Below are positions 54,160 through 63,517 of a stretch of DNA of 64,000 nucleotides, piece by piece. The position numbers and the translations under genes are program-made. Source of the stretch: Bombella favorum (GTDB taxonomy: Bacteria > Pseudomonadota > Alphaproteobacteria > Acetobacterales > Acetobacteraceae). The stretch is from assembly GCF_014048475.1 (NCBI RefSeq), contig NZ_NWUS01000001.1, forward strand, positions 558,001-622,000, written 5' to 3'. The stretch's first letter is position 1, and every line of letters starts with the position of its first letter. The notes below the pieces were generated by a model, which was not told where the DNA came from, searched no databases, and saw only the letters and a program-made list of their open reading frames with translations.

Positions 54160-55010
54160 CCTTCTACGTCCTTCTCGGGGCCACCCTGTCCCGGCCGTGT
54201 AAGCCCCCTTCGGCTGGGGGCCTCCATGAAACGCAGCATCTCGACCACTCGTCCGATATGGCCGTAACGCTGACGCACCTTATCCATGCGTTCACCTAGA
54301 AGGGCATCACCACGACCAGAACGGGGATAAAGCTCCCGAAATGCCAGACGCATCTGCTGTATCTCACTGGCCTCCACACCGGAGCGCTTAAGGCCAATCC
54401 AATTCAACCCGACCAATCTGGCCCGATTGCCCAGAACGCTGCCATAGGGGATGACATCCATCTCCACCCCGCACAGCCCGCCTACCACAGCACCATGACC
54501 GATACGGACAAACTGATGCAGAGCGGCTGAACCCATGATCCGGGCATAATCACCGATAATGACATGCCCCCCCATGACCACGTTATTAACGATGATCACG
54601 CCATCACCCAGCACACAATCATGCGCAATATGAGCGTTGGCCATAAGCAGACAATTCCGGCCGATGCGGGTTTCACCCGCCCCCTGTGCCGTCCCCCGAT
54701 GGATGGTCACATTTTCCCGCACTACCGTCCCCGCACCGATGTAACAACGGGTCGGCTCATCGGCATATTTCAGGTCCTGCGGTGGGTATCCCACGGTGGA
54801 AAAGGGGTAGACCTCCACCCCTTCCTCCAACACCGTATGCCCCTCCACCATGACGGACGCATGCAGGCGGACATTATCACCCAGCTGAACATCTGGGCCA
54901 ACAATACACCAAGGACCAATCCGCACTCCCTGACCAAGAGACGCCCGTGGGTCCACAAGGGCCGTTGGATGGATCCCGGTTCTATCAGGAGCCTGTCCCG
55001 GTTCTGGCAT
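54156..55010 (-). CDS. lpxA: UDP-N-acetylglucosamine O-acyltransferase LpxA
   Basis: First enzyme of lipid A synthesis. 284 residues, left-handed beta-helix (IHPTALVDPRASLGQGVRIGP), the catalytic His region MANAHIAHDCVLGDGVII, and the C-terminal helical domain (GLNWIGLKRSGVEASEIQQM). Five bases after fabZ. Confidence 0.97.
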   Translation of the reverse strand: MPEPGQAPDRTGIHPTALVDPRASLGQGVRIGPWCIVGPDVQLGDNVRLHASVMVEGHTVLEEGVEVYPFSTVGYPPQDLKYADEPTRCYIGAGTVVRENVTIHRGTAQGAGETRIGRNCLLMANAHIAHDCVLGDGVIIVNNVVMGGHVIIGDYARIMGSAALHQFVRIGHGAVVGGLCGVEMDVIPYGSVLGNRARLVGLNWIGLKRSGVEASEIQQMRLAFRELYPRSGRGDALLGERMDKVRQRYGHIGRVVEMLRFMEAPSRRGLTRPGQGGPEKDVEG

Positions 55011-55015
55011 CAGGA

Positions 55016-55486
55016 TCAGTCCACGATCATGGCACTAAAGGACGCTTCCGCAACGGTGACACCCTCTACCTTGGCAACACCACGGAACCGCCACACTGTT
55101 CCACGGGCACGTTCCTTGCTGACATGAATGCGCAGCTGATCCCCCGGCCCAACTGGGCGGCGGAATTTGGCGTTCTCCACCGTCATGAAATAGACCAGCT
55201 TCCCTTCAAAGGCTTCACCCAGCGTCAGCACAACAAGCGTAGCAGCCGTCTGCGCCATGGCTTCCACAATCAGCACACCCGGCATGACAGGACGTGCCGG
55301 GAAATGCCCTTGGAAGAATGGTTCATTAACTGTCACGTTTTTGATGCCAACGGCAGATTCCGCCGCCTTGATCTCTTCCATCCGGTCCAGCAGAAGGAAA
55401 GGATAGCGATGAGGAATCGCCTTCATAATCTGCATCACATCTACGCTCTCAGGCACCTGATGTGTCTGCCCAGCAGCATCACCCAC
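55016..55486 (-). CDS. fabZ: 3-hydroxyacyl-ACP dehydratase FabZ
   Basis: Dehydrates 3-hydroxyacyl-ACP in fatty acid synthesis, competing with LpxA/LpxD for hydroxyacyl-ACP. 156 residues with the hot-dog motifs [35 protein letters not shown] (catalytic His and Glu). Start is GTG at 55486; ATG at 55435 would trim the N-terminal arm. Confidence 0.96.
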   Translation of the reverse strand: MGDAAGQTHQVPESVDVMQIMKAIPHRYPFLLLDRMEEIKAAESAVGIKNVTVNEPFFQGHFPARPVMPGVLIVEAMAQTAATLVVLTLGEAFEGKLVYFMTVENAKFRRPVGPGDQLRIHVSKERARGTVWRFRGVAKVEGVTVAEASFSAMIVD

Positions 55487-55526
55487 TTATCTCATCTCCC
55501 GGCTTTCTTTGACAAAATGCGACCGT

Positions 55527-55553
55527 CCGCCTCTCCCAGAAAGGGAAAGGCGG
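55527..55553 (-). repeat. GC-rich hairpin between lpxD and fabZ
   Basis: CCGCCTCTCCC pairs with GGGAAAGGCGG (one mismatch) in the 120-base lpxD-fabZ gap. No T-run follows on the minus strand, so it is a structure of unknown role. Confidence 0.4.
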
Positions 55554-55606
55554 TCAATGTCCGCATCTTTTACCAAAAAACATCCCGAAATACCAATCGG
55601 TTCATC

Positions 55607-56638
55607 TTACTTGCGTGAAAGCTTCCGCAAAGTTGCCACATTTCGGAAGAACTCACGAAACGGCATAGCTGGGCTGCCAATGACATCCGCCCCAGCCTCC
55701 ACATCATTCATCACACCGCACTGCGCCCCTATGCGGGCCTTGCGACCGATATGGATGTGACCGATCAGGCCAGCCTGGGCGGCAATCGTCACGAAATCTT
55801 CAATCTCGGTAGAGCCCGAAACACCAGCCTGCGACACCACAATGCAACAACGGCCCAAACGGGCATTATGACCGATCTGGACAAGATTATCGATCCGGGT
55901 CCCTGCCCCGATGACCGTATCCCGCATGGACCCTCGATCCACCGTCGAATTGGCACCGATCTCCACCCCATCCTCAAGAATGACACGGCCAAGCTGGGGC
56001 ACGGACTCAAAACCATCCGGCCCTACAGCAAAGCCGAAACCATCCTGCCCAATCCGAGCACCAGGGTACAGAATGACCCGTTCCCCCAACAAGGCGTGGC
56101 TAAGAGTTACATGCGCCCCGATCCGGCAGCCATCACCCAACACAACATGGTCTCCCACCGTTGCATGAGCACCAATGACACAGCCATTACCAATCTGCAC
56201 CCCATCGCCAATAACGGCAAAGGGCCCTATCTCCACCTGCTCACCAATAATAACATTCTCACCGATAAAAGCTGTCGGATGCTGTTTTGCCTGTGCAGGC
56301 GGCAGGGGATGAAAAAGACGGGCTACGCGAGACCACGCCAGATACGGCTCCCGACTAACCAATGCCGTGCAGCCTTCTGGCGTCTTATCAACAAAAGCAG
56401 GGCCAAGTACGACAGCTCCCGCCTTTGTTTCTTTCAAGAGAGGTAGATAACGGCGATTATCTAGAAAGGAGATATGCTGCGGACCAGCTGCATGCAGCGG
56501 AGCAACGCCTACGAAAGACGTCCCCAGCGTCACCGCTCCCGGGGCCTCTGCTCCCGTTGCCTCAAGAATTCGCTCCAGCGTAAAAGGGCCGGAACGCCTG
56601 AAAAAACGAGAATCGCCTGGAAGCTGGTCCGCTGCCAT
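55607..56638 (-). CDS. lpxD: UDP-3-O-acylglucosamine N-acyltransferase LpxD
   Basis: Third acyl step of lipid A. ~343 residues: uridine-binding N-domain (FLDNRRYLPLLKETKAGAVVLG), a hexapeptide beta-helix, the catalytic His in IDNLVQIGHNARLG, and a C-terminal helix. ATG 56638 follows AAGGGGA at good spacing; GTG 56644 is too close. Confidence 0.96.
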   Translation of the reverse strand: MAADQLPGDSRFFRRSGPFTLERILEATGAEAPGAVTLGTSFVGVAPLHAAGPQHISFLDNRRYLPLLKETKAGAVVLGPAFVDKTPEGCTALVSREPYLAWSRVARLFHPLPPAQAKQHPTAFIGENVIIGEQVEIGPFAVIGDGVQIGNGCVIGAHATVGDHVVLGDGCRIGAHVTLSHALLGERVILYPGARIGQDGFGFAVGPDGFESVPQLGRVILEDGVEIGANSTVDRGSMRDTVIGAGTRIDNLVQIGHNARLGRCCIVVSQAGVSGSTEIEDFVTIAAQAGLIGHIHIGRKARIGAQCGVMNDVEAGADVIGSPAMPFREFFRNVATLRKLSRK

Positions 56639-56649
56639 CGTCACTCCCC

Positions 56650-57585
56650 TTACTGCTGGCGACGCAGAATCGAACCCTTGGCCGGGGCCTCGGCAGGCTG
56701 CTGCTGTTGCTGAGCCGCCTGATTCATCAGCCGCTCTTCATCTGCCGTAGTCGGCATCTTGCCAGACTTTGCCAGAACCTCGGGATCTACCCCATCGCCG
56801 GGAATGAAGACATGCGGCAGAACCTTGTTGAGGCGATCTGCTACTTCCTCAGTGATGTCCTGACCATCGACATGCAGCACAGCCTGCTCAGCATGCAGCA
56901 CAAGGTTCATGCCATGAGCCGCTGCCACCTTGGCAATAATTCCGTCACGCTGCTCCAGCACGCGCTCGATCTGATGGAAAGCCACCTGATAGGCCTCCTG
57001 AATGATACGAGCCTTATTGCTGAAATCACGCTGATCTTTGGCGCGACGTTCCTGCAAATGGCGGACACGCAGCTGAAGCTGATCAGACGTCAAAGTGCGG
57101 GCCTGAACTTGAAGTTTCTGCTGCTCTTCCCGCCAGTCACCTTCTTCCTTCTGCACAGCACGGGCCAGACGATCACGGCGCTCACCCAGCACCTGCTGCA
57201 TTTCCTGCGCTGCTGTGGAAAGCTGCATCACACCCTGCACGCTGATCAGCCCGACCGTCACCGGCGGCGGAGCATCTTCCTTCGGCACAGCTGGTGACGC
57301 TGGCACTGGCGGCAAAGGAAGTATCGGTGCAGCCTGCTGTCCTTCTCCTTCTTGTGCCCCAGCATCACCGGCTTCATCCATGCCAGTCATATCCGGCACA
57401 GCAGCCGGAGCCGGTGCGGGTGCAGCATGATGGTGCGACGCAGCCGGAGCTGATGGCTGGGCAGTTTTCGGCACGAACCATGCCCCGTTACCCTCACTCG
57501 CATCAGCAGCAATAGACTGTCTGACTGGCATGAATGTCAGGGCCGTTACGGTCATCAAGGTCAAAGGCAGTGTTAAGCGTGACAT
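56650..57585 (-). CDS. OmpH/Skp family periplasmic chaperone, extended form
   Basis: Carries outer-membrane proteins to BamA. 311 residues against ~160 in E. coli. Order: signal peptide (cut near SIAADA), a Pro/Ala-rich spacer (~35-105), a Skp core from about residue 108 (VGLISVQGVMQLSTAAQEMQQVL) with long coiled-coil arms (QVRARTL, LQERRAKDQRDFSNKA), then a C-terminal tail with a Gln run (AAQQQQQPAEA). Position between bamA and lpxD is the usual one. Confidence 0.88.
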   Translation of the reverse strand: MSRLTLPLTLMTVTALTFMPVRQSIAADASEGNGAWFVPKTAQPSAPAASHHHAAPAPAPAAVPDMTGMDEAGDAGAQEGEGQQAAPILPLPPVPASPAVPKEDAPPPVTVGLISVQGVMQLSTAAQEMQQVLGERRDRLARAVQKEEGDWREEQQKLQVQARTLTSDQLQLRVRHLQERRAKDQRDFSNKARIIQEAYQVAFHQIERVLEQRDGIIAKVAAAHGMNLVLHAEQAVLHVDGQDITEEVADRLNKVLPHVFIPGDGVDPEVLAKSGKMPTTADEERLMNQAAQQQQQPAEAPAKGSILRRQQ

Positions 57586-57668
57586 GAAAACCTCTTTGTA
57601 AAATCAGAACACTTCAGACCGCCATGCCACTCCCGGAGAGGAGTAGAACATGTCGGCCTGTATCTTGC

Positions 57669-60236
57669 TTAGAACTGCTGCCCAAAGCCAAAGCGGATCG
57701 GGTACAGCCTGTCCCCATGTTCACGATGAATCGGAACAGCGCCGTCGATATTGACAAGGCCGAAGGGGCTCTTCCAGGAGATACCAAGACCACCGGAAAC
57801 ACGGGGGGTCATAGTACTACCCCCAATCGGGGTATAGTACGGGTCGTTCCAGTTCCGATAATGGTTCCGGTCTTTCACACGTTTGCCAGACAGACTACCC
57901 GCATCGATAAAGCCACGGCCTGAAATGCCCAAGCTATCACCCATTGGAAGTGGGAAATTCAGCTGGACAGACGCCGTATACATAAAGGTACCACCCAACA
58001 GGTCTTCCTGCCCGGCACCTGGGCAATAGCCATTACGCGCCTGACCCAATGGAGTGTTAGCAGCACCGCTATGGCAGGCCCCCTTGTAATGGCCGCTTCG
58101 TGGCCCGACACCACCCTGCAGGAAGCCTCGCAGGTTCTGCCCACCGAGATAAAAGTTATCAACGATGTTGCGATCGCCGCTGGAGCTCCAGTCATGCATA
58201 TAGCCGACACCGCCCTTGAACTGGAAACCCCAGCTATGGCTGCCTGTCAGATCATCCAACGGCAGATAGTAGCTACCATTGGCTTTGACACGATAATATT
58301 TCTCATTACCACCGAGGCCAGCAAAATCACCACCAGCACTGAGAACATAGCCCGACCGCGGATTCATACGGTTATCACGGCGGTCATAGGTAATGTTCGT
58401 CCCGATTTGTGACAGGAGAGACCAGCCGGCTGCATCACGCACATAGACAGACGGTGTATCATCTTCCCAGCCTGGATACTGCGAATTAGGAACACCATTA
58501 CCGACGTGACGGTCTACAACGGTATAGGTCCAGGACTGGGACAGATACCGGTTATAGGCATAACCGAGACGAACAGAGGCACCATACTGCCCCTCATTAT
58601 AACTCTGGTAGGTCTGGTAATTGTTCTGGATTGTATAAAGATCAAAACCAGCAACAAAGTTACGCCCAAGGAAGTACGGGTCCGTCACGGATAGGTCAGC
58701 CTGTTTTTCATAATAGGCGACCGTACCGGAGAAGCCGGCATCAATCCCTGTACCCAGCAGGTTATGCTGCTTCAGCCCGAGATTCCCCATAATACCGGCA
58801 TCCGTCGAGTAACCACCACCCAAGGAGAACTCACCGGTCGGCTTCTCCACAACGTTGGCACTGACATTGACCTTATCTGGCGCAGACCCCTGGGACTGTT
58901 CCACATTGGTGCTGCTGAAATACCCCATATCCTGAAGGGCCAGCTTGGAATATTTACGGTTAAACGGCGTATAGGCATCGCCTTCGACCATAGGCAAGTT
59001 ACGGCGAATCACATGATCCCGTGTCACCGTATTACCGTTGATGTCGATGCGCTCCACGTAGGCATGGGGCCCTTCAACAATATCAAACAGCAGGTCAACG
59101 ACCTTCTTTTCCGGATTACGGGCAATTTCAGGCCGGACCATCGCAAAGGGATGACCGTTAGCCTGAAGCCATTCCTGCATATCCGTTGCATTATCCTGCA
59201 CCGCAGTGCCATCGTAATACTGGTTCTTATAGACCTCGATATGCTTCTTCATCGTGTCTGCCGTGACATGATGAACATTGGAACGCACACCAATCTTGCC
59301 CAAGCGGTACCGTGGCCCCTCATGCAGGGTGTAGGTGACGTAGAAGCTCTTATGATCCGGCGACAGCTCACCAGTCGCATCAATCATGTGGAAATCCACA
59401 AAGCCGCTATGCAGGTAGAAACGTCTCAGCAGCTCGGCATCGTAACGGATGCGCTCTGGGTTATATTCATCCGAGGAAGAAAAGAAACGGTACCAGGCAT
59501 GTTCCTTGGACGATACAACATGGGACAAAGCCGCTTCGCTGAAACTATCATTACCAACAAAGGCAATTTTCCGGACCAGTGTCTGCTGCGATTCATTGAT
59601 GTTGAAGATCACATCAACACGGTTATGGGAAAGGCGAATGACCTGCGGCACCACCGTAGCCCCATACCGGGCACGGGCTGCATACATATTCAGAATCTTC
59701 TGACGATCTACAGCCACGGTCTGCGCCGAAAACACGGCACGGGTCCGCATACTGATTTCTTTCATCAGGTCTTTATCCTTGAGGGCATGGTTCCCCTCAA
59801 AGACAATACGGTTAACCACAGGGTTTTCTGTCAAATCTACGACAAGGGTGCTGCCCTGACGCTTCAACGTCACATCCCGGAACAGGCCGGTAGCGTAAAG
59901 CGTCTTCAACGAGCGGTTCAGAGCGTCACGGTCAAAGCTATCACCCGGCTGCACAACCATATAGGAGAGAACAGTACTGGTCTCAATCCGAGTATTGCCG
60001 TGGACTTCGATAGCCTGGATCATGCTGCCTGAAGGCACATAGCCGTCACCCGCTGGTCGCCGGACATGATGAGTACCACGCCCCTGCTGAGGAGCTGCCT
60101 CTGCAGCACAAAGCAAGGCCGGTGCCGTACAGACAGAAGCCAGCAGAGCCAGTCGAACGGCCATTGGCCGGAACCTTTTCGTACGCAATCCTGACAAAAC
60201 CGGTATTCCTCGTCCCAAATTTCTACGAACGGCCAT
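57669..60236 (-). CDS. bamA: Outer membrane protein assembly factor BamA
   Basis: Central insertase of outer-membrane beta-barrels. ~855 residues: signal peptide (MAVRLALLASVCTAPALLCA after a 24-residue lead), five POTRA domains (first begins IQAIEVHGNTRIETSTV) and a 16-strand barrel ending in ...RFGFGQQF with terminal Phe. ATG 60236 is chosen; the frame extends to a TTG at 60293. ATG 60164 would start exactly at the signal peptide. Confidence 0.96.
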   Translation of the reverse strand: MAVRRNLGRGIPVLSGLRTKRFRPMAVRLALLASVCTAPALLCAAEAAPQQGRGTHHVRRPAGDGYVPSGSMIQAIEVHGNTRIETSTVLSYMVVQPGDSFDRDALNRSLKTLYATGLFRDVTLKRQGSTLVVDLTENPVVNRIVFEGNHALKDKDLMKEISMRTRAVFSAQTVAVDRQKILNMYAARARYGATVVPQVIRLSHNRVDVIFNINESQQTLVRKIAFVGNDSFSEAALSHVVSSKEHAWYRFFSSSDEYNPERIRYDAELLRRFYLHSGFVDFHMIDATGELSPDHKSFYVTYTLHEGPRYRLGKIGVRSNVHHVTADTMKKHIEVYKNQYYDGTAVQDNATDMQEWLQANGHPFAMVRPEIARNPEKKVVDLLFDIVEGPHAYVERIDINGNTVTRDHVIRRNLPMVEGDAYTPFNRKYSKLALQDMGYFSSTNVEQSQGSAPDKVNVSANVVEKPTGEFSLGGGYSTDAGIMGNLGLKQHNLLGTGIDAGFSGTVAYYEKQADLSVTDPYFLGRNFVAGFDLYTIQNNYQTYQSYNEGQYGASVRLGYAYNRYLSQSWTYTVVDRHVGNGVPNSQYPGWEDDTPSVYVRDAAGWSLLSQIGTNITYDRRDNRMNPRSGYVLSAGGDFAGLGGNEKYYRVKANGSYYLPLDDLTGSHSWGFQFKGGVGYMHDWSSSGDRNIVDNFYLGGQNLRGFLQGGVGPRSGHYKGACHSGAANTPLGQARNGYCPGAGQEDLLGGTFMYTASVQLNFPLPMGDSLGISGRGFIDAGSLSGKRVKDRNHYRNWNDPYYTPIGGSTMTPRVSGGLGISWKSPFGLVNIDGAVPIHREHGDRLYPIRFGFGQQF

Positions 60237-60388
60237 CCCACCAACATCCTGATGCAGAACGTCCAGACAGTCCCATACGCACAACCGTACCAAGCGGACT
60301 CCCCCGCACCAACGTGATGAAGGGAGCTGCCTGTTTCAGTTATATACTCTACCCTAGATGGTCTTTTCCATCATTGCAGGGGGAAAGA

Positions 60389-61474
60389 TCAACCCCCATG
60401 AGCAAACAACCAGTGAAAAACTCCCAACCCTCTGAGATCATTCACTGTTGAGAAAATGAAAAGTGCAGCCACAAGCAGTAGACCAAACTGTAGGGCATAC
60501 CCCTGTGTTCGCTCCGACAATGGACGCCCCAACACGGCCTCGCAGGCATAAAAAAGCAGGTGCCCACCATCCAGCATGGGGACAGGGAAAAGGTTCAACA
60601 GTCCGAGATTCAGGGATAGCAGAGCGATAAAGCCTATCGCACTGGCAATACCATAATCCACGGCCTGACCAGACATATGAATAATGCCGATGGTCCCGGA
60701 GAGCTGCCGAGCACTTCTCTGCCCGCTGATGATCTGCCAGATGCCTTCCAGCATATTGCCACACATATCCCATGTCTGGCCGATGGCTGCCGGCACCGCC
60801 TTATAAACCGGCAATGGCGCACTATGGCTTACCGCAAACCCAACACCCAGACGGCCTACATCATGGCCGTTTTGCTGGATGCGATCGAGCGTGACAGGCA
60901 GTTCTTCAGTCTGTCCCTTCCGCAAGAAGCCGACCTTTATAACCTCACCGGGATGAGCAGCAACCTGCGCCTGAATATCGCCAATGCTAAGAATATGATG
61001 CCCGTTCAGACGCTGGATCTCATCACCAACCTGCAATCCGGCTTTCATGGCAGCGCCATTGGGTGCCAACGTGCCGATATCGGGCCGTGCCTCCGGCTTT
61101 CCAAAGCAAGAAAGCAGAATCACAAAAAGAAGGATGGTCAGAAGGAAATTGAAAACCGGCCCTGCAACCGTCACGATAGCCCGTGACAGAACAGATTTCC
61201 GGTTGAAGGCATTCTCGTCACCTTCCTCCCGTGGGGCATCGGGCCGGTTCTCAAAACCGTGCAGCTTCACATAGCCCCCAAGCGGTAGAAGGCTGATCTG
61301 CCAACGTGTTCCCACCCGGTCCTTCCATGATGTCAGGGCAGGGCCGAACCCAATGGAAAAAACGGTCACTTGCACACCACGCCACCGTGCGGCCAGATAA
61401 TGGCCCAGCTCGTGAATGAAGACGACGATCCCGAAAACGACCAGACCGGCAATGATGCTCTGAAGACTATGCAT
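60389..61474 (-). CDS. rseP: RIP metalloprotease RseP (site-2 protease)
   Basis: Intramembrane zinc protease cutting anti-sigma factors and leftover signal peptides. 361 residues: HELGH at 21-25 in the first helix, a PDZ region (GAAMKAGLQVGDEIQRLNG), and the third zinc ligand in LLNLFPVPMLDGGHLLF. One PDZ is clear; a second, as in E. coli, is not. It overlaps dxr by eight bases. Confidence 0.95.
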   Translation of the reverse strand: MHSLQSIIAGLVVFGIVVFIHELGHYLAARWRGVQVTVFSIGFGPALTSWKDRVGTRWQISLLPLGGYVKLHGFENRPDAPREEGDENAFNRKSVLSRAIVTVAGPVFNFLLTILLFVILLSCFGKPEARPDIGTLAPNGAAMKAGLQVGDEIQRLNGHHILSIGDIQAQVAAHPGEVIKVGFLRKGQTEELPVTLDRIQQNGHDVGRLGVGFAVSHSAPLPVYKAVPAAIGQTWDMCGNMLEGIWQIISGQRSARQLSGTIGIIHMSGQAVDYGIASAIGFIALLSLNLGLLNLFPVPMLDGGHLLFYACEAVLGRPLSERTQGYALQFGLLLVAALFIFSTVNDLRGLGVFHWLFAHGG

Positions 61475-62651
61475 GGGCCGCCATCCGCTTTATCTGTGCC
61501 CGAGCCAGTTCACGGCCCATTTCATCCCAATGATAAACGTCCTCCAGCGACGTCGGCACGGGGTTTTCCGGCATGGCCTGGAGGCTGGCATCAATCAGCT
61601 CACCAATGCCAAGGAAGCGGATTTTCCCAGCAAGGAAGGCTTCCACGGCGATCTCATTAGCGGCAGAGAAAACAGTCGGAGCCACACCCCCCGCCCGCAA
61701 AACCTGACGAGCCAGACGCAACGGAATGAAGCGTTCCTCGTCTACGGCTTCAAAATTCATCTGTCCCAGCTTCACAAAATCCAGACGTTCACATTTCGTC
61801 TGCATTCGGGTTGGGGAGGCCAGCGTGTGGGCAATAGGAATCCGCATATCTGCCGTCCCCATCTGAGCCACGAAACTACCGTCACGGAAGCATACCATGC
61901 CATGCACAACGGACTGCGGATGCACCAGCACGTCAATCTGATGCTCTGGCAGGTCGAACAGGCGGGCAGCCTCGATCACTTCCAGCCCCTTATTCGCCAT
62001 GGAAGCGGAATCAATCGTGATCTTGGCCCCCATGGACCACGTAGGATGCTTCAGAGCCTGCTCAGGGGTCGCCTTGGCCATTTCCTCCTTAGTGGAGCAA
62101 CGGAACGGACCACCGGACGCTGTCAGAACAATCTTCTCGACAAGGGACATATCCGCCCCGCCAAGTGACTGCACAATAGCATTATGCTCGGAATCCACAG
62201 GCAACAGCTCGGCACCGGCATGGCGCACAGCCTCCAGCATGACATTACCAGCGCAGACGAGGGCTTCCTTGTTAGCCAAGGCCACCTGATGCCCGTTGCG
62301 CACGGCCTCCAGAGTCGGTGCTAAGCCGGCCGCCCCGGTAATGGCTGCCATCGTCCAGTCAGCTTCCAACGCACCAGCCTCAATAACGGCCTGCCGACCG
62401 GCTGCAACCTTCACATTGGTGCCAGCAAGACGCTCTTTCAGCTCGTCGTAATGTTGTTCGTCATTCAGAACTGCCAGTTCGGCATTCAACGCCTTGGCCT
62501 GCTCGGCCAGAAGGGCGGCATTCTTCCCGCCCACAAGGGCACGCACCTGGATGGAGTCTGCCTGCTGCTTCAGAAGATCGACTGTTGAAACCCCGATACT
62601 ACCCGTGCTGCCGAGTACACTGATGCGCCGACGCCCAGAACCTCCCCCCAT
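61467..62651 (-). CDS. dxr: 1-deoxy-D-xylulose-5-phosphate reductoisomerase
   Basis: Second step of the MEP isoprenoid pathway, supplying precursors for UppS in the same cluster. ~394 residues with NADPH motif ISVLGSTGSIGVSTVDLL, LLPVDSEHNAIVQSL (metal Asp/Glu), LTASGGPFR and PTWSMGAKITIDSASMANKGLE. The ATG at 62651 has GGGAGAGG before it; an ATG at 62681 is less well placed. Confidence 0.96.
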   Translation of the reverse strand: MGGGSGRRRISVLGSTGSIGVSTVDLLKQQADSIQVRALVGGKNAALLAEQAKALNAELAVLNDEQHYDELKERLAGTNVKVAAGRQAVIEAGALEADWTMAAITGAAGLAPTLEAVRNGHQVALANKEALVCAGNVMLEAVRHAGAELLPVDSEHNAIVQSLGGADMSLVEKIVLTASGGPFRCSTKEEMAKATPEQALKHPTWSMGAKITIDSASMANKGLEVIEAARLFDLPEHQIDVLVHPQSVVHGMVCFRDGSFVAQMGTADMRIPIAHTLASPTRMQTKCERLDFVKLGQMNFEAVDEERFIPLRLARQVLRAGGVAPTVFSAANEIAVEAFLAGKIRFLGIGELIDASLQAMPENPVPTSLEDVYHWDEMGRELARAQIKRMAAHA

Positions 62652-62746
62652 GGAATACCTCTCCCTTGATGATTTCAACATAATACGTAATGGCAGACCT
62701 GCCGTATGACAGACCTATAGCAGAGACTGCTGCTCCAGAATAACAC

Positions 62747-63517
62747 TTAGCGGAAGAGCAGCCAGAACGGCCCTTCTCCAACCAGCAGGGCCAGAATAGC
62801 AGCGACAGGCGCAGCCAGCAGAAGGGCGTCCAGCCTATCTAGCAGCCCTCCATGACCGGGAATAAGCCGCCCGGAATCCTTAACGCCCAGCCACCGCTTA
62901 AAGGCACTTTCCAGCAAATCACCCGCCTGCGCTGCCACGGCAATGATCCCGCCCGTTAAACACGCAGACACTGACCAGCCCTGCCCAGACCAATACCCGA
63001 CTAGCCCGCCAAGAATGACCGCCCCTACGATACCCCCCAGAGAGCCGGAAATAGTCTTACCCGGGGAAATAGCCGGGGCCAATTTAGGCCCCCCGATAAG
63101 ACGCCCTGTCGCATAAGCACAGCTATCACTGGCGATGACAGCGAAAATGACAAAGAAGGTCTCATAAAGTCCTTCTGGCCGTCCCCGTAGCCAAAGCAGG
63201 GCAAAACCGCCCAACATAGCCACAAGAATGGGACCACAAGCCCGCCTACCGAACAGGACACTAGACACTAAAAGATACAAAGCAGCGAACCATTGCCCTT
63301 TGATGGCAATCAGCCCTCCACAGAAAGGCCAGAGCAGAAGGAGAACCCCCCGGAGGCTCTTCATCGGCTGGCCTAGCAGAGTCTCCCCTTCCCAGACGAT
63401 TCCGACCATGACAAGCAGAACAAGTGCCCGGTAGGCCCAACCGCCGCACCACAGGCACAGCACAACCACCGGAATAATGACCAGGCTAGAAAGGATACGT
63501 TTCTGCAACTCTGTCAT
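62747..63517 (-). CDS. cdsA: Phosphatidate cytidylyltransferase
   Basis: Makes CDP-diacylglycerol, precursor of all phospholipids, including those methylated by PmtA. 256 residues, about eight helices, with the signature SDSCAYATGRLIGGPKLAPAISPGKTISG and the C-terminal KDSGRLIPGHGGLLDRLDALL. It overlaps uppS by ATGA. Confidence 0.95.
   Translation of the reverse strand: MTELQKRILSSLVIIPVVVLCLWCGGWAYRALVLLVMVGIVWEGETLLGQPMKSLRGVLLLLWPFCGGLIAIKGQWFAALYLLVSSVLFGRRACGPILVAMLGGFALLWLRGRPEGLYETFFVIFAVIASDSCAYATGRLIGGPKLAPAISPGKTISGSLGGIVGAVILGGLVGYWSGQGWSVSACLTGGIIAVAAQAGDLLESAFKRWLGVKDSGRLIPGHGGLLDRLDALLLAAPVAAILALLVGEGPFWLLFR

Noticed and set aside
58764-60032. Long open frame (422 codons) on the plus strand opposite bamA
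   Set aside because: Lies fully antisense to a secure BamA; its product resembles no family and is explained by codon bias of the real gene.
60379-60397. G5/C5 inverted repeat around the rseP stop codon as a terminator
   Set aside because: Only five pairs, a nine-base loop and no T-run; too weak to call.
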